Of a DNA stretch of 64,000 nucleotides, positions 9,593 to 16,464 are shown piece by piece (within the stretch, counting starts at the first letter, position 1; every line of letters begins with the position of its first letter). This DNA is from Euryarchaeota archaeon Ods02 (GTDB taxonomy: Archaea > Halobacteriota > Halobacteria > Halobacteriales > Halorutilaceae), in contig JAQZDA010000007.1 in NCBI GenBank assembly GCA_028751075.1, positions 1 through 64,000 on the forward strand, given 5' to 3'. The notes under the pieces are model-generated. The model was not told where the DNA came from, did not search any database, and worked only from the letters and a program-made list of their open reading frames with translations. A program made the position numbers and the translations under genes.

Positions 9593-9624
9593 TTCATTTG
9601 TGTTCTACTGGTACAGCGTTTAGA
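9593..9624 (+). promoter_or_regulatory. Predicted creR/Cascade target site: TTC PAM plus partial protospacer
   Basis: TTC at 9593-9595 is directly followed by a sequence matching the creR pseudo-spacer at positions 1-5, 7-11, 13 and 15-17 of the first 17. The first mismatches are at 6, 12 and 14; positions 6 and 12 are not read by type I guides. Beyond position 17 there is essentially no match. The site overlaps the predicted cas transcription start (about 9616) and the cas6 5' leader. Binding would block the operon, while the short match should not permit cleavage. The match is seen directly; the function is inferred. Confidence 0.8.
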
Positions 9625-9638
9625 CATCATATCAGAGG

Positions 9639-9654
9639 CATAAATAGGTTTTGG
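9639..9654 (-). promoter_or_regulatory. cas operon promoter (TATA and upstream BRE-like tract)
   Basis: On the minus strand the sequence reads CCAAAACC then TATTTATG (TATA at 9639-9646). Transcription would start about 25 nt downstream, near 9616, giving a leader of about 40 nt before the cas6 ATG. No other good TATA box lies between here and cas6. The creR target covers the predicted start point. Confidence 0.65.
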
Positions 9655-9688
9655 TTTGTCTGCAGGAGTGTTGGATAAGATGCGAGTG

Positions 9689-9696
9689 CTTTAACG
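9689..9696 (+). promoter_or_regulatory. Candidate creR promoter TATA element
   Basis: CTTTAACG lies 25-30 nt before the first degenerate repeat at 9719, the spacing expected if the RNA starts at the repeat. The element is weaker than the cas TATA box. It points away from cas6, so the two promoters are divergent across roughly 40 bp. Confidence 0.5.
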
Positions 9697-9718
9697 GATA
9701 GGCAAGAAAAGTAAGAGT

Positions 9719-9803
9719 GTACCAGATGAACTTGAAGGGTTGAAGAATTTGAGTTCTCCAGGTCATCACTCACCTGTTACAGATGAACCCAAGTTAGGGG
9801 TTG
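9719..9803 (+). ncRNA. Candidate Cas-regulating RNA (CreR/CreA-like mini-CRISPR)
   Basis: Two degenerate CRISPR repeats flank one pseudo-spacer. Repeat 1 (9719-9746) matches the array repeat at 23 of 28 aligned positions with a 2-nt deletion in the loop and ends GTTGAAGA, versus GTTGAAGT in the array. Repeat 2 starts GTTACAGATGAACCC at 9776 (14 of 15 identical), then has two extra bases before GGGGTTG ending at 9803. The 29-nt spacer is 9747-9775. The gene reads divergently from cas6, whose leader it partly matches next to a TTC PAM. CreR and CreA guides known from type I systems have this layout. Expected product: a Cas6-processed guide that directs Cascade to repress cas. Expression is not shown by sequence. 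Confidence 0.82.
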
Positions 9804-10111
9804 GCCGCAACCGTTCTTTGGATCGGTTCTGCGCTCCTGTGGACCAGTAGCATATCTCTTTCACTAAACCAAGTGTAGTCATACATAGTAAATTGAACAC
9901 ACTACTGTACCCCACGTACCCGTCGCTGTTCTCCAGATGGAAGTCGTCCGTAGGTCTTGCGCGTACTTGGACTGCCCTGGGCATGCGTGCTGTCGTCGTA
10001 TGCCGGGTTATTAGTTCTTTCCCAGGCTGTCTTCCGTCTCCGTGGAAGACGCGTGGTGTACTTGCATGGCACTCGTAAACTGTAAGCCACCTGCTCCCGA
10101 AAGCTTCAGGT
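9804..10111. other. 308-bp intergenic stretch between creR candidate and csa3
   Basis: No convincing protein gene is visible. AACCG at 9809-9813 and CGGTT at 9824-9828 could form a weak hairpin just after the second degenerate repeat and might end or protect the RNA. The part around 9850-9900 is AT-rich. A 126-codon minus-strand frame (9766-10146) runs through here but overlaps creR and looks unlike a protein. CGTAAACTGTAA around 10075-10084 may be the csa3 promoter. I looked for a CreT-like toxin minigene and could not identify one. Confidence 0.5.
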
Positions 10112-10747
10112 ATGACGACTTTGGTCTCGACCCTGGGTTTCGACACCAGCCATCTCTACAGCTTGCTCGTCGACGAAGGGGTCGAGGCGGGCGACCACCT
10201 CGTGCTCGTCCGCCCCGACGACGGTGACAGCCGCGGCGACGACGCCGTCCACGAGGTAAGGGAGATGACGCGGAAGATAGACGACACCATCTCCGTCGAG
10301 CTCGTGGAGGTGGAGCCCGGGAAGTTCGAGAGCGCCGCGGTGGAGCTCGGTGGCCTGTTGGACGACGTCGACGACGACGTAGTGGTCAACCTCGCGGGCG
10401 GCGACAGGATGCTGATGCTGGCTCTCGCGGTCGCCGCGATGTCGTCGTCGGCGGAGCTGCGCTCCGTCCACGTGCGCTCCGACGTCACCAGGGAGAGCCG
10501 ATGCGTCGACCTCCCGAGTCTCGAGGCGGGTCTCGACGACAGCCAGAGGGAGGTATTGAGCTACGTCCTCGACAACGGCCCCGTGTCGAACACCGACATC
10601 GCCGCCGCCAACGGTCTCTCGGAGTCCAGCGTCAGCAGATGCGTCCGCGACCTCGAGCGACGGGGGTTCGTGGAGGTGGACGACGCGGGCGGCAGCAACT
10701 CCGTCGACGCGGGGTTCCTCGGGTTGCTCGTGGACGGCGGCCGGTAG
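10112..10747 (+). CDS. csa3: CARF-HTH regulator Csa3
   Basis: A 211-aa protein with an N-terminal Rossmann-like CARF domain and a C-terminal winged HTH. The CARF start is TTLVSTLGFDTSHLYSLL, followed by HLVLVRP and the ligand-loop segment NLAGGDRMLMLAL. The HTH is about residues 145-190, including VSNTDIAAANGLSESSVSR. Csa3 proteins are known CRISPR-linked transcription regulators, and CARF domains generally sense cyclic oligonucleotides. The gene lies beside the cas control region and points away from the cas operon. A decayed copy of a vapB 5' end follows it, and two eroded csa3 copies lie downstream. Confidence 0.88.
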   Translation: MTTLVSTLGFDTSHLYSLLVDEGVEAGDHLVLVRPDDGDSRGDDAVHEVREMTRKIDDTISVELVEVEPGKFESAAVELGGLLDDVDDDVVVNLAGGDRMLMLALAVAAMSSSAELRSVHVRSDVTRESRCVDLPSLEAGLDDSQREVLSYVLDNGPVSNTDIAAANGLSESSVSRCVRDLERRGFVEVDDAGGSNSVDAGFLGLLVDGGR

Positions 10748-10764
10748 GAAGAGTCCCGAGTCAT

Positions 10765-10834
10765 GTCTATGCATTCACACTTACAATCGACATAAACGTC
10801 GAACTTAGATGAAGAGGGTGCAGCCCCTCACCCC
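10765..10834 (+). pseudogene. Relic of the promoter and 5' end of an RHH antitoxin gene
   Basis: This segment resembles the promoter-start region of the intact RHH gene at 11885. Both have a TATGC box in the same place after a csa3 stop, and both share the exact 13-mer GAAGAGGGTGCAG (10811-10823 and 11896-11908). The ATG at 10809 would encode MKRVQPLTP, against the intact ERKRVQFRAP. Similarity fades after about 10834. I infer that it is what remains of an antitoxin gene that once followed csa3. Confidence 0.5.
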
Positions 10835-10876
10835 AACCCGCCCGGGGACTTCCGACCAGAGGCAAGCGAACGGCCT

Positions 10877-11158
10877 TCACCGTTCGAAACCCCAGGGTAG
10901 TTCTCGGTCGGAGTCGACGAGGTACTGTTTCGCGTCTTCGATGCTCGTGAGCTTGATGGCGTCCCTCTGGCCTCCGTACCTGACTACGGGTGACTCCGGC
11001 TCCGCTACGAGCTCGTCTATCGCGTCCCGTGCCTCACCCTGTCGGTGGCTGGCGAACCAGTTCACGACGGTGTCCACGGTCTTGTTGTGTCCGCCGGTCA
11101 CCTTCTTCCGCATGAGGTGCTCCACGACGTCCAGCTTCAGCTCCCCGATATCCCCCAT
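10877..11158 (-). CDS. Small protein of unknown function, divergent from an HTH gene
   Basis: A 93-aa acidic, mostly helical protein starting at ATG 11158 (MGDIGELKLDVVEHLMRKK). The longer frame to 11233 begins with residues unlike the rest and crosses the probable promoter. The middle reads TVDTVVNWFASHRQGEARD, and the end has LTSIEDAKQYL. I recall similar small proteins paired with winged-helix genes in haloarchaea but cannot name a domain. It is transcribed away from the HTH gene at 11267 across 108 bp, so shared control is plausible. A toxin-antitoxin pair is possible but unproven. Confidence 0.6.
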   Translation of the reverse strand: MGDIGELKLDVVEHLMRKKVTGGHNKTVDTVVNWFASHRQGEARDAIDELVAEPESPVVRYGGQRDAIKLTSIEDAKQYLVDSDRELPWGFER

Positions 11159-11266
11159 TATGCCAATATGTACCGCTGTGGGATTAAAAGTTTGTCTTTT
11201 CTGTGCAACACCGGACTGGTTCGTATAGCACAATTCTTATCTATCTATGCCACGGTACTGTCTCCT

Positions 11267-11638
11267 ATGAGCAAGATCTCTGGTGAGGGACGTCAGGAAT
11301 CCGGGGAGCCATTGGGCGTCGACACCGTGTTGAACGACCTGTTCGGCGACGGTCCGAAGACGCGTATGCTCGTGGTGTTCCTCGGCAAGCACCGTCACGA
11401 CGTCAACGCCACGGAGCTCGCGCGTCTCGCCGGCGTCGACAGGAGCACGGTCTACCGCAACCTCCCGGACCTCCTCGACCTCGGAGTCGTCCGCGAGACC
11501 CGTAAGGTGGGGAACAGTCCGATGTACCGGCTCGACCGCGACCACCCCGCGGCGAGGAAGCTCATGGAGCTGGAGGGCGCGCTGATGGAGAACGTCGAGC
11601 AGGACGTGGGTCGGGACGCCGGCACGAGAACGGTCTAG
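11267..11638 (+). CDS. Winged helix-turn-helix transcriptional regulator
   Basis: A 123-aa protein starting at ATG 11267 (MSKISGEGRQESG). The core KTRMLVVFLGKHRHDV is followed by NATELARLAGVDRSTVYRN, a clear recognition helix, and a wing VRETRKVGNSPMYRLD. It resembles haloarchaeal MarR/ArsR-like winged-helix proteins. The divergent neighbour at 10877-11158 is the likely target or partner. An upstream in-frame extension exists but has no supporting features. The function is DNA binding by inference only. Confidence 0.72.
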   Translation: MSKISGEGRQESGEPLGVDTVLNDLFGDGPKTRMLVVFLGKHRHDVNATELARLAGVDRSTVYRNLPDLLDLGVVRETRKVGNSPMYRLDRDHPAARKLMELEGALMENVEQDVGRDAGTRTV

Positions 11639-11663
11639 CCCACGCGGTCGACGGGAGGGCTAC

Positions 11664-11834
11664 GCTACGACGCCGGTCTCCACGCCGGGCTTCGACACCG
11701 GACACCTCTACGGCTTCGTGGACGAGGGGGACGTCTGCTTTGGCGGCCATCTCGTGCTCGTCGGTACCGACAGCGGCGGCAGCAACTCCGTCAACGCGGC
11801 TTTCCTGGGACTTCTCGTGTACGGCGGCCGGTAG
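11664..11834 (+). pseudogene. csa3 copy with internal deletion
   Basis: The frame has lost its ATG (GCT at 11664) but otherwise follows csa3: TTPVSTPGFDTGHLYGF at the start, then HLVLVG, and then directly SGGSNSVNAAFLGLLVYGGR and a stop. Residues equivalent to about 38-190 of intact csa3, which means most of the CARF domain and the HTH, are gone. Because the reading frame stays open, the loss looks like one in-frame deletion. The intact RHH-PIN pair follows it, as a relic follows the intact csa3. Confidence 0.82.
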
Positions 11835-11853
11835 AGGGGTGCTGCCGCGTCAG

Positions 11854-11860
11854 GTTTATG
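11854..11860 (+). promoter_or_regulatory. Promoter of the RHH-PIN pair
   Basis: GTTTATG lies 25-31 nt upstream of the ATG at 11885, the spacing for a leaderless haloarchaeal transcript. It supports the shorter start of the antitoxin rather than the in-frame codon at 11858. Confidence 0.5.
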
Positions 11861-11884
11861 CTGTCGCGCTCACGATGTACACAT

Positions 11885-12181
11885 ATGCCCGAGAGGAAGA
11901 GGGTGCAGTTCCGCGCTCCCCGCTCGCTCGTGGAGAGAGCGGACGCTCTCGCGGAGGTAGTGGAGGCGGACAGGACGGAGGTGCTGGTGGACGCGTTGCG
12001 GGAGTACCTGAGGGACGCCGCCCACGACGACGAATTGAAGCAGGAGATCGCGGACGCGTACTACGACGAAAGGCTGTCGTTCGACGAGCTAGTGGGGCTG
12101 GTCGGCCACGAGGAGGCGGCGAACTTCCGCGTGCTGAAGCGGCAGCTTGAGACCGACGCCGGGGAGATAGCGGACGCGTAG
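11885..12181 (+). CDS. Ribbon-helix-helix antitoxin (VapB-like)
   Basis: A 98-aa protein whose N-terminal strand-helix-helix RKRVQFRAPRSLVERADAL followed by DRTEVLVDALREYL is typical of RHH DNA-binding antitoxins. The C-terminal half would wrap the toxin. The stop codon abuts the ATG of the PIN-domain gene with no gap, which is classic toxin-antitoxin arrangement. The start at 11885 fits the TATA spacing. The likely role is to neutralise the downstream PIN RNase and autoregulate the pair. Confidence 0.82.
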   Translation: MPERKRVQFRAPRSLVERADALAEVVEADRTEVLVDALREYLRDAAHDDELKQEIADAYYDERLSFDELVGLVGHEEAANFRVLKRQLETDAGEIADA

Positions 12182-12697
12182 ATGCAGGTCGTCGCCGACA
12201 CCTCCGCGCTCGTCAGCCTCGGCTGCGCTGACTCCGTGGACCTACACGGGGTTCTCCACGACGAGTACGACGTCCTGGTTCCACGCAGGGTGTTCGAGGA
12301 GCTGGAGGAGACCTCCGGCTACCGTGATCCGGCGGCGGAGGCGGCGGAGCACGCGCTGTCACAGCTCTCCACCGACGCCGTCGTAGACGTCGCCCTGGAC
12401 CCCGACTTCCCTCTCGACGACGGGGAGAACGCCGCCGTCTCGCTCGCGAACTCCGAAGCCGCCGACCTCTTCCTCTGCGACGAGTACAACCAGATAGGGG
12501 TCGTGCACGCGTCGCTTCGGGAGAGCAGGCTCGTCACGACGCCGAAGCTCCTGGAGGTGTTCGTCCATTGCGGCGTCGTCTCCAGCGAGGAAGCCCTGGA
12601 GGCGTTCGACGAGGTGGCCTCGGTCAGGAGCTGGATGGACAACAGCTACGTCTGCCGGGCGCGCGACGCGCTCGAAAGCTACGATGCATCCGACTGA
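12182..12697 (+). CDS. PIN-domain toxin (VapC-like)
   Basis: A 171-aa PIN protein. The first acidic residue is in VADTSALVSLG, the central Glu lies in VPRRVFEELEE, and later acids are in LDDGENAAVSLA and LFLCDEYN. These fit the acidic metal-binding set of PIN RNases. It is longer than a minimal VapC (about 130 aa). It is directly coupled to the RHH gene. It probably cleaves RNA when released from the antitoxin; the target is unknown. Confidence 0.82.
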   Translation: MQVVADTSALVSLGCADSVDLHGVLHDEYDVLVPRRVFEELEETSGYRDPAAEAAEHALSQLSTDAVVDVALDPDFPLDDGENAAVSLANSEAADLFLCDEYNQIGVVHASLRESRLVTTPKLLEVFVHCGVVSSEEALEAFDEVASVRSWMDNSYVCRARDALESYDASD

Positions 12698-12740
12698 ACC
12701 CCTGCAGGAGTCGACGGGTGGTGCTGCATCAGTCTACAGG

Positions 12741-12954
12741 GATATCGACGAAGCTCACCCGGAGGTTATGCGTCCCGTCGTCGAAGAACGCGTCTAACGC
12801 CGATATCACGGTGACATACGGCCTGTGGAATCCAGCGTCAGCAGATGCGTCCACGACCACGAGGAACGGGGCTTCGTCGTGGTGAAGGGCAGCGGCGGCT
12901 TGAGTTCGGTGGAAACGCGGCTTTCCTCAGTGTCTTAGTTGACGCCGGGGGTAG
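12741..12954 (+). pseudogene. csa3 C-terminal fragment (winged-HTH part)
   Basis: The DNA aligns with the HTH half of csa3 from the IDDSQREVLSYV-equivalent region onward. The clearest part is TCCAGCGTCAGCAGATGCGT, shared exactly. A stop near 12796 and a frameshift near the end disrupt the frame. The last part, GCTTTCCTCAGTGTCTTAGTTGACGCC in two halves, matches the csa3 tail in another frame. No N-terminal CARF part is visible. It is the third csa3 trace in 3 kb. Confidence 0.75.
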
Positions 12955-12986
12955 CACCGATGCAGCGCACATCCCTCTAAATCTGG

Positions 12987-14789
12987 TCACACGTACCTGT
13001 CGAGGAACTCCACCATCCGGGTGTAAGCCTCTATCCTGTTCTCGAGCTTGCTGAAGCCGTGTCCTTCGTCGTCGAAGACGAGCTTCTCCACGGGGACGTC
13101 GTTCGCCTCGACCTTCTCGACTATCTGCTCCGCCTCGTCGACGGGGACGCGGGGGTCGTTGGCTCCGTGCATCACCAGCAGGGGTGCGCGGATGCGGTCG
13201 GCGTTGTTGACGGGGCTGATGCTTTCGAGGAACTCCCTGTCTTCCTCCAGCGACCCGTACTCGGCCTCCCGGAGCTCCCGCCGCCACTCACCGGTGTTCT
13301 CGAGGAACGTGACGAAGTTCGCGATGCCGACGACGTCGACGCCCGCCGCCCACCGGTCCGGCGACTCTATCAACGCAGCCAGCACCATGAACCCGCCGTA
13401 GCTTCCGCCATAGGCCGCCGCCCGCTCGGCGTCCACCTCCCCGCGGCTTTCGAGGTAGTCCAGCGCCGCGTCGAGGTCCTTCACGCTGTCCATCCGGTTC
13501 CGTACGTCGTCCAGTCTGGCGTACTCCTTCCCGTACCCTGTGCTTCCGCGGACGTTGGGTTCGAACAACGCGTACCCTTCCTTCAGGAGGTACTGGCGGA
13601 GGCCGCTGAACGACGGCCGGCGCTGGCTCTCGGGGCCTCCGTGGACGTCGACGACGACGGGGTACGGGGGTTCGACGTCGGCGTGTCGGGGTATCGACAG
13701 CAAAGCCGGTATCTCGAGGCCGTCGAACGACGTGTACCGGACGACCTCCGGCGACACGAAAGACTCCGATTCTATGCCTGCGGTCGCGGAGTCCGTCCAC
13801 CGCGTCAGCTCGGCTGCGTCGGGGTAGTCTAGGCTGTGGACGTCGGCGTTGTCGTCGCGGGCGGTCAAGGTGACGGCTAAGCGGCCGTCGTCGCTCCAGC
13901 TGGTTCCGCCGACGACGCAGTCGCCGACGTCGGGGGACCCCAGCTTCCGGAAGCCGTCTTCGACGGAGGCGAAGGTGAGGTCCGTGTATCCTTCGACGTT
14001 CCGGCTGTAGACCACCCGGTCGTCTTCGACGTTGACGCCGTCGACGTTCCAGTCTCCGCCGTCGTCCAGCACCACCGGATCCAGGTCGTCTGGGGAGCCG
14101 GCTTCCTCGGGCTGGACGCGTGCGAGGTAGGTGGTGTCGGCTCCGTGGTCGGTGACGAGGTAGACGCCGTCTTCCTCCCAGTCCGTGCTGCCCCACCGTG
14201 CTTCCTCCTCCGGCGTCAGCCTCGTGCGTTCTCCGGAGTCGACGTCGAGGATATAGAGGTCCTGGTCGAAGTTCGAGTGGCTCTCCCTCAGCAGGAGCCG
14301 GCTGTCACAGGGGCTCCAGTCGACGACGGACAGCCAGCCGTCGCTCTCGTACACTAGCTCGGCTTCGTCTTCGCTGCGTCCCTGCACGTAGACGTCGAAT
14401 ACGCGTTCGTCCCGTCGGTTGGAGGTGAACGCTATCCTGTCGCCGGAGTTCGACCATCCTCCCCAGAGGTGCTTGGACTCCGGCCGCCGCGTCAGGTTCC
14501 GGACGTCGGTGCCGTCGTCGCAGGCGAGGTAGATCTGGGTTCGTTCGTCACCGCCTTCGTCCATGCCGAACGCGAACTCCTGACGTTCGGGGGAGTAGGA
14601 GGCGTAGCTCACGCTCTCGTCGTAGAAAGTCACCTGATGCTGCCATTCTAGCGCGCTGTCGACTCTCCAGACCTGCGCGACTCCGGTGGTGTCCGACAGG
14701 TAGAGCAGGCTGCCGTCGGGGCCGAACGACGGCGAGTACGCGCTCTGTATCCTGAGGTATCGAGGGACGTCTGCGTCCATCTGAACCAT
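12987..14789 (-). CDS. S9 family serine peptidase (prolyl oligopeptidase/acylaminoacyl peptidase type)
   Basis: A 600-aa protein. The first 350 residues form WD/TolB-like beta-propeller repeats (for example AYSPSFGPDGSLLYLSD and WSNSGDRIAFTSN). The C-terminal alpha/beta-hydrolase domain has GGSYGGFMVL with the nucleophile Ser, HGANDPRVP with the Asp and DEGHGF with the His, so the triad is complete. It lacks a signal peptide and is presumably a cytosolic oligopeptidase. ATG 14789 is used, with a second in-frame Met 3 codons on. It is divergent from the FAU-1 gene with only 35 bp between. Confidence 0.93.
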   Translation of the reverse strand: MVQMDADVPRYLRIQSAYSPSFGPDGSLLYLSDTTGVAQVWRVDSALEWQHQVTFYDESVSYASYSPERQEFAFGMDEGGDERTQIYLACDDGTDVRNLTRRPESKHLWGGWSNSGDRIAFTSNRRDERVFDVYVQGRSEDEAELVYESDGWLSVVDWSPCDSRLLLRESHSNFDQDLYILDVDSGERTRLTPEEEARWGSTDWEEDGVYLVTDHGADTTYLARVQPEEAGSPDDLDPVVLDDGGDWNVDGVNVEDDRVVYSRNVEGYTDLTFASVEDGFRKLGSPDVGDCVVGGTSWSDDGRLAVTLTARDDNADVHSLDYPDAAELTRWTDSATAGIESESFVSPEVVRYTSFDGLEIPALLSIPRHADVEPPYPVVVDVHGGPESQRRPSFSGLRQYLLKEGYALFEPNVRGSTGYGKEYARLDDVRNRMDSVKDLDAALDYLESRGEVDAERAAAYGGSYGGFMVLAALIESPDRWAAGVDVVGIANFVTFLENTGEWRRELREAEYGSLEEDREFLESISPVNNADRIRAPLLVMHGANDPRVPVDEAEQIVEKVEANDVPVEKLVFDDEGHGFSKLENRIEAYTRMVEFLDRYV

Positions 14790-14824
14790 GTTTCGACGGC
14801 GACGAACTAATCCGTTGGCATACG

Positions 14825-16291
14825 ATGGCTGACATGGTATCCCGGGGTGACGGCTTCGGGGTTATACGTCTCCTGGGTACCGCAGCTGATTTGGAGTCAG
14901 AACCCCTGCCTGACCGTATGAAAGCACGCGTGAGAGGCATCCACTCCACCGCCGCAACCCGTCTCCTGCTCGACAGCGGCTTCACAGTGGTCGACCCCTC
15001 CGAGATCCAGAGCCAGCGGTTCGCCGAGGAGCTCCCCGATGAACCCCCGGACGTGTACGTGGAGGACACGGAGGACTACCGCGGGCTCGTGGTCTCCGGC
15101 GACAGCGAAGCCGCCGACGACGTCGCCTCGGCGCTGGGGGAGGAGGGTTGGACGTGGTCCGCCGACCTAGGGGAGGGAGAGGTCTTCGACGCCGACGTCG
15201 TGGAGACGCTGGCTGGCGGCGCAGTGGTCTCGGGCGACGACGGCGAGGCTTTCCTGCCTTACGGCCGCGTCGACAGCCACGTCGAGGAAGGCGACGAGGT
15301 CATGGTTCAGGTGGTGGAGGCGAAGGCTCCGTGGAATGAGGGGTTGCCGGTGGTGGAGGCCGGCGTCCGCGTCGGCGACGTCGTGGGCTTCCGTCGCGGA
15401 GGCTCCGGCGTCGAGGTCGAGGGCGGCGACGAAGCCGACCACGTGCAGATGCAGAGGACGCTCGACCTCGTCGACTTCGACGCGCCCGACGGCTGGACGC
15501 CCTGCTTCCGTCGGGACGCGTTGGAGATGTCGTCGACGGAGGTCGCGGAAGCTCTCGAATATGCTGCGGAAGACGCCCGTGAGATGGAGCGAAAGCTGGA
15601 TGAGGGGTCCGGCGACGGCGGCGTCGACTCCATCTGGATCTGGCCGGGGCCGGAGGGACGGCGGCGTTTCGACGAAGCAAGGGACAGGGTTGTTTCCACG
15701 GTCGATGGCCACCACAGGCTGAAGGCGTACTCGAAGACAGCGGCGGACGCCGTCGACTTCCTCGAGGCCGCTGACGTAGACCTCGGGGGTTTCCAGTTCG
15801 AGGCCGCGGCAGACGCCTTCGGTCCCGAGGAAGGCGACACCGTGGAGATCCTGCACGGCAAGCCCTCGGGTGCGTGGCTGCGTCTCGGGGATGCCGAGGT
15901 AGTCGACGTCGAGGGCTCCACCGTGGTGTTGGAGCGGGAGATGTCGGCTGGCGGCGAGTACGATGGCTTCGGCGCGGAGAAAGAGAGAGGGGACGTAGCC
16001 CGCACGGAGCTACGTGAGGGCGAACAGAGGTACGTCACCACGTATCTGTCGAGCGACGGCGACGTCAAAGGCAGCTACGTCAACGTCTCCACGCCGGTGG
16101 AGGTATACCCTGACGCCGTCGTCTACGTCGACCTCTACGTAGACGCCGTCCATGACGCGGAGTCGGAGGAGGTATCGGTGGTGGACGAGGACGAGCTGAA
16201 GGACGCCGTCGAACGAGGCTACGTGGAGGAGGAGACCGCGGAGGTCGCTCGCGGGCTCGCGGAGGAGGCGGCGGAGGAGCTCGGGAACTGA
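14825..16291 (+). CDS. Probable ribonuclease FAU-1 (RNase E/G-like, DUF402)
   Basis: A 488-aa protein resembling archaeal FAU-1, which binds AU-rich RNA and has RNase E/G-like activity. The central part has the S1-like segment VMVQVVEAKAPWNEG and VRVGDVVGFRR. The C-terminal DUF402 domain includes GEYDGFGAEKERGD and SYVNVSTPVEVYPDA before VVYVDLYVDAV, its conserved core. Length fits the family. A role in rRNA or mRNA processing is inferred from family knowledge. No other RNA gene is adjacent except the peptidase gene, with which it shares the intergenic promoter region. Confidence 0.85.
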   Translation: MADMVSRGDGFGVIRLLGTAADLESEPLPDRMKARVRGIHSTAATRLLLDSGFTVVDPSEIQSQRFAEELPDEPPDVYVEDTEDYRGLVVSGDSEAADDVASALGEEGWTWSADLGEGEVFDADVVETLAGGAVVSGDDGEAFLPYGRVDSHVEEGDEVMVQVVEAKAPWNEGLPVVEAGVRVGDVVGFRRGGSGVEVEGGDEADHVQMQRTLDLVDFDAPDGWTPCFRRDALEMSSTEVAEALEYAAEDAREMERKLDEGSGDGGVDSIWIWPGPEGRRRFDEARDRVVSTVDGHHRLKAYSKTAADAVDFLEAADVDLGGFQFEAAADAFGPEEGDTVEILHGKPSGAWLRLGDAEVVDVEGSTVVLEREMSAGGEYDGFGAEKERGDVARTELREGEQRYVTTYLSSDGDVKGSYVNVSTPVEVYPDAVVYVDLYVDAVHDAESEEVSVVDEDELKDAVERGYVEEETAEVARGLAEEAAEELGN

Positions 16292-16434
16292 GCCGGGGCC
16301 GCCGGCCGAGGGCTCCATGGAGAAGGCGGAGGAAGCGGCCGACGCCTTCGACGCACCGGCTGGCGGCCACCCGCAGTCGACGGGTTCGGTCGGCGATAGG
16401 CGGAGTTCTGTCCAACCCACACCAACATAAAGAA

Positions 16435-16442
16435 CTTTATAT
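16435..16442 (+). promoter_or_regulatory. Promoter of the Hsp20 gene
   Basis: CTTTATAT lies about 27 nt upstream of the ATG at 16465, indicating a nearly leaderless transcript. The 170-bp gap before it (16292-16461) holds nothing else I can identify. Confidence 0.55.
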
Positions 16443-16464
16443 CACGGAGGTCATTCTGTCCTTG

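Noticed and set aside
9804-10111. A CreT-like toxin minigene next to the creR candidate
   Set aside because: I looked for a strong SD followed by ATG and rare Arg codons. Only a 30-codon frame without SD was found, so there is no support for a CreTA toxin here. The target in the cas leader fits autorepression instead.
9766-10146. 126-codon minus-strand open frame between cas6 and csa3
   Set aside because: It runs through the second degenerate repeat and the csa3 start, has no recognisable fold, and lacks the acidic composition of the other proteins.
10106-10774. 222-codon minus-strand frame opposite csa3
   Set aside because: The composition is His/Val/Arg-rich shadow sequence. csa3 on the plus strand has full CARF and HTH motifs.
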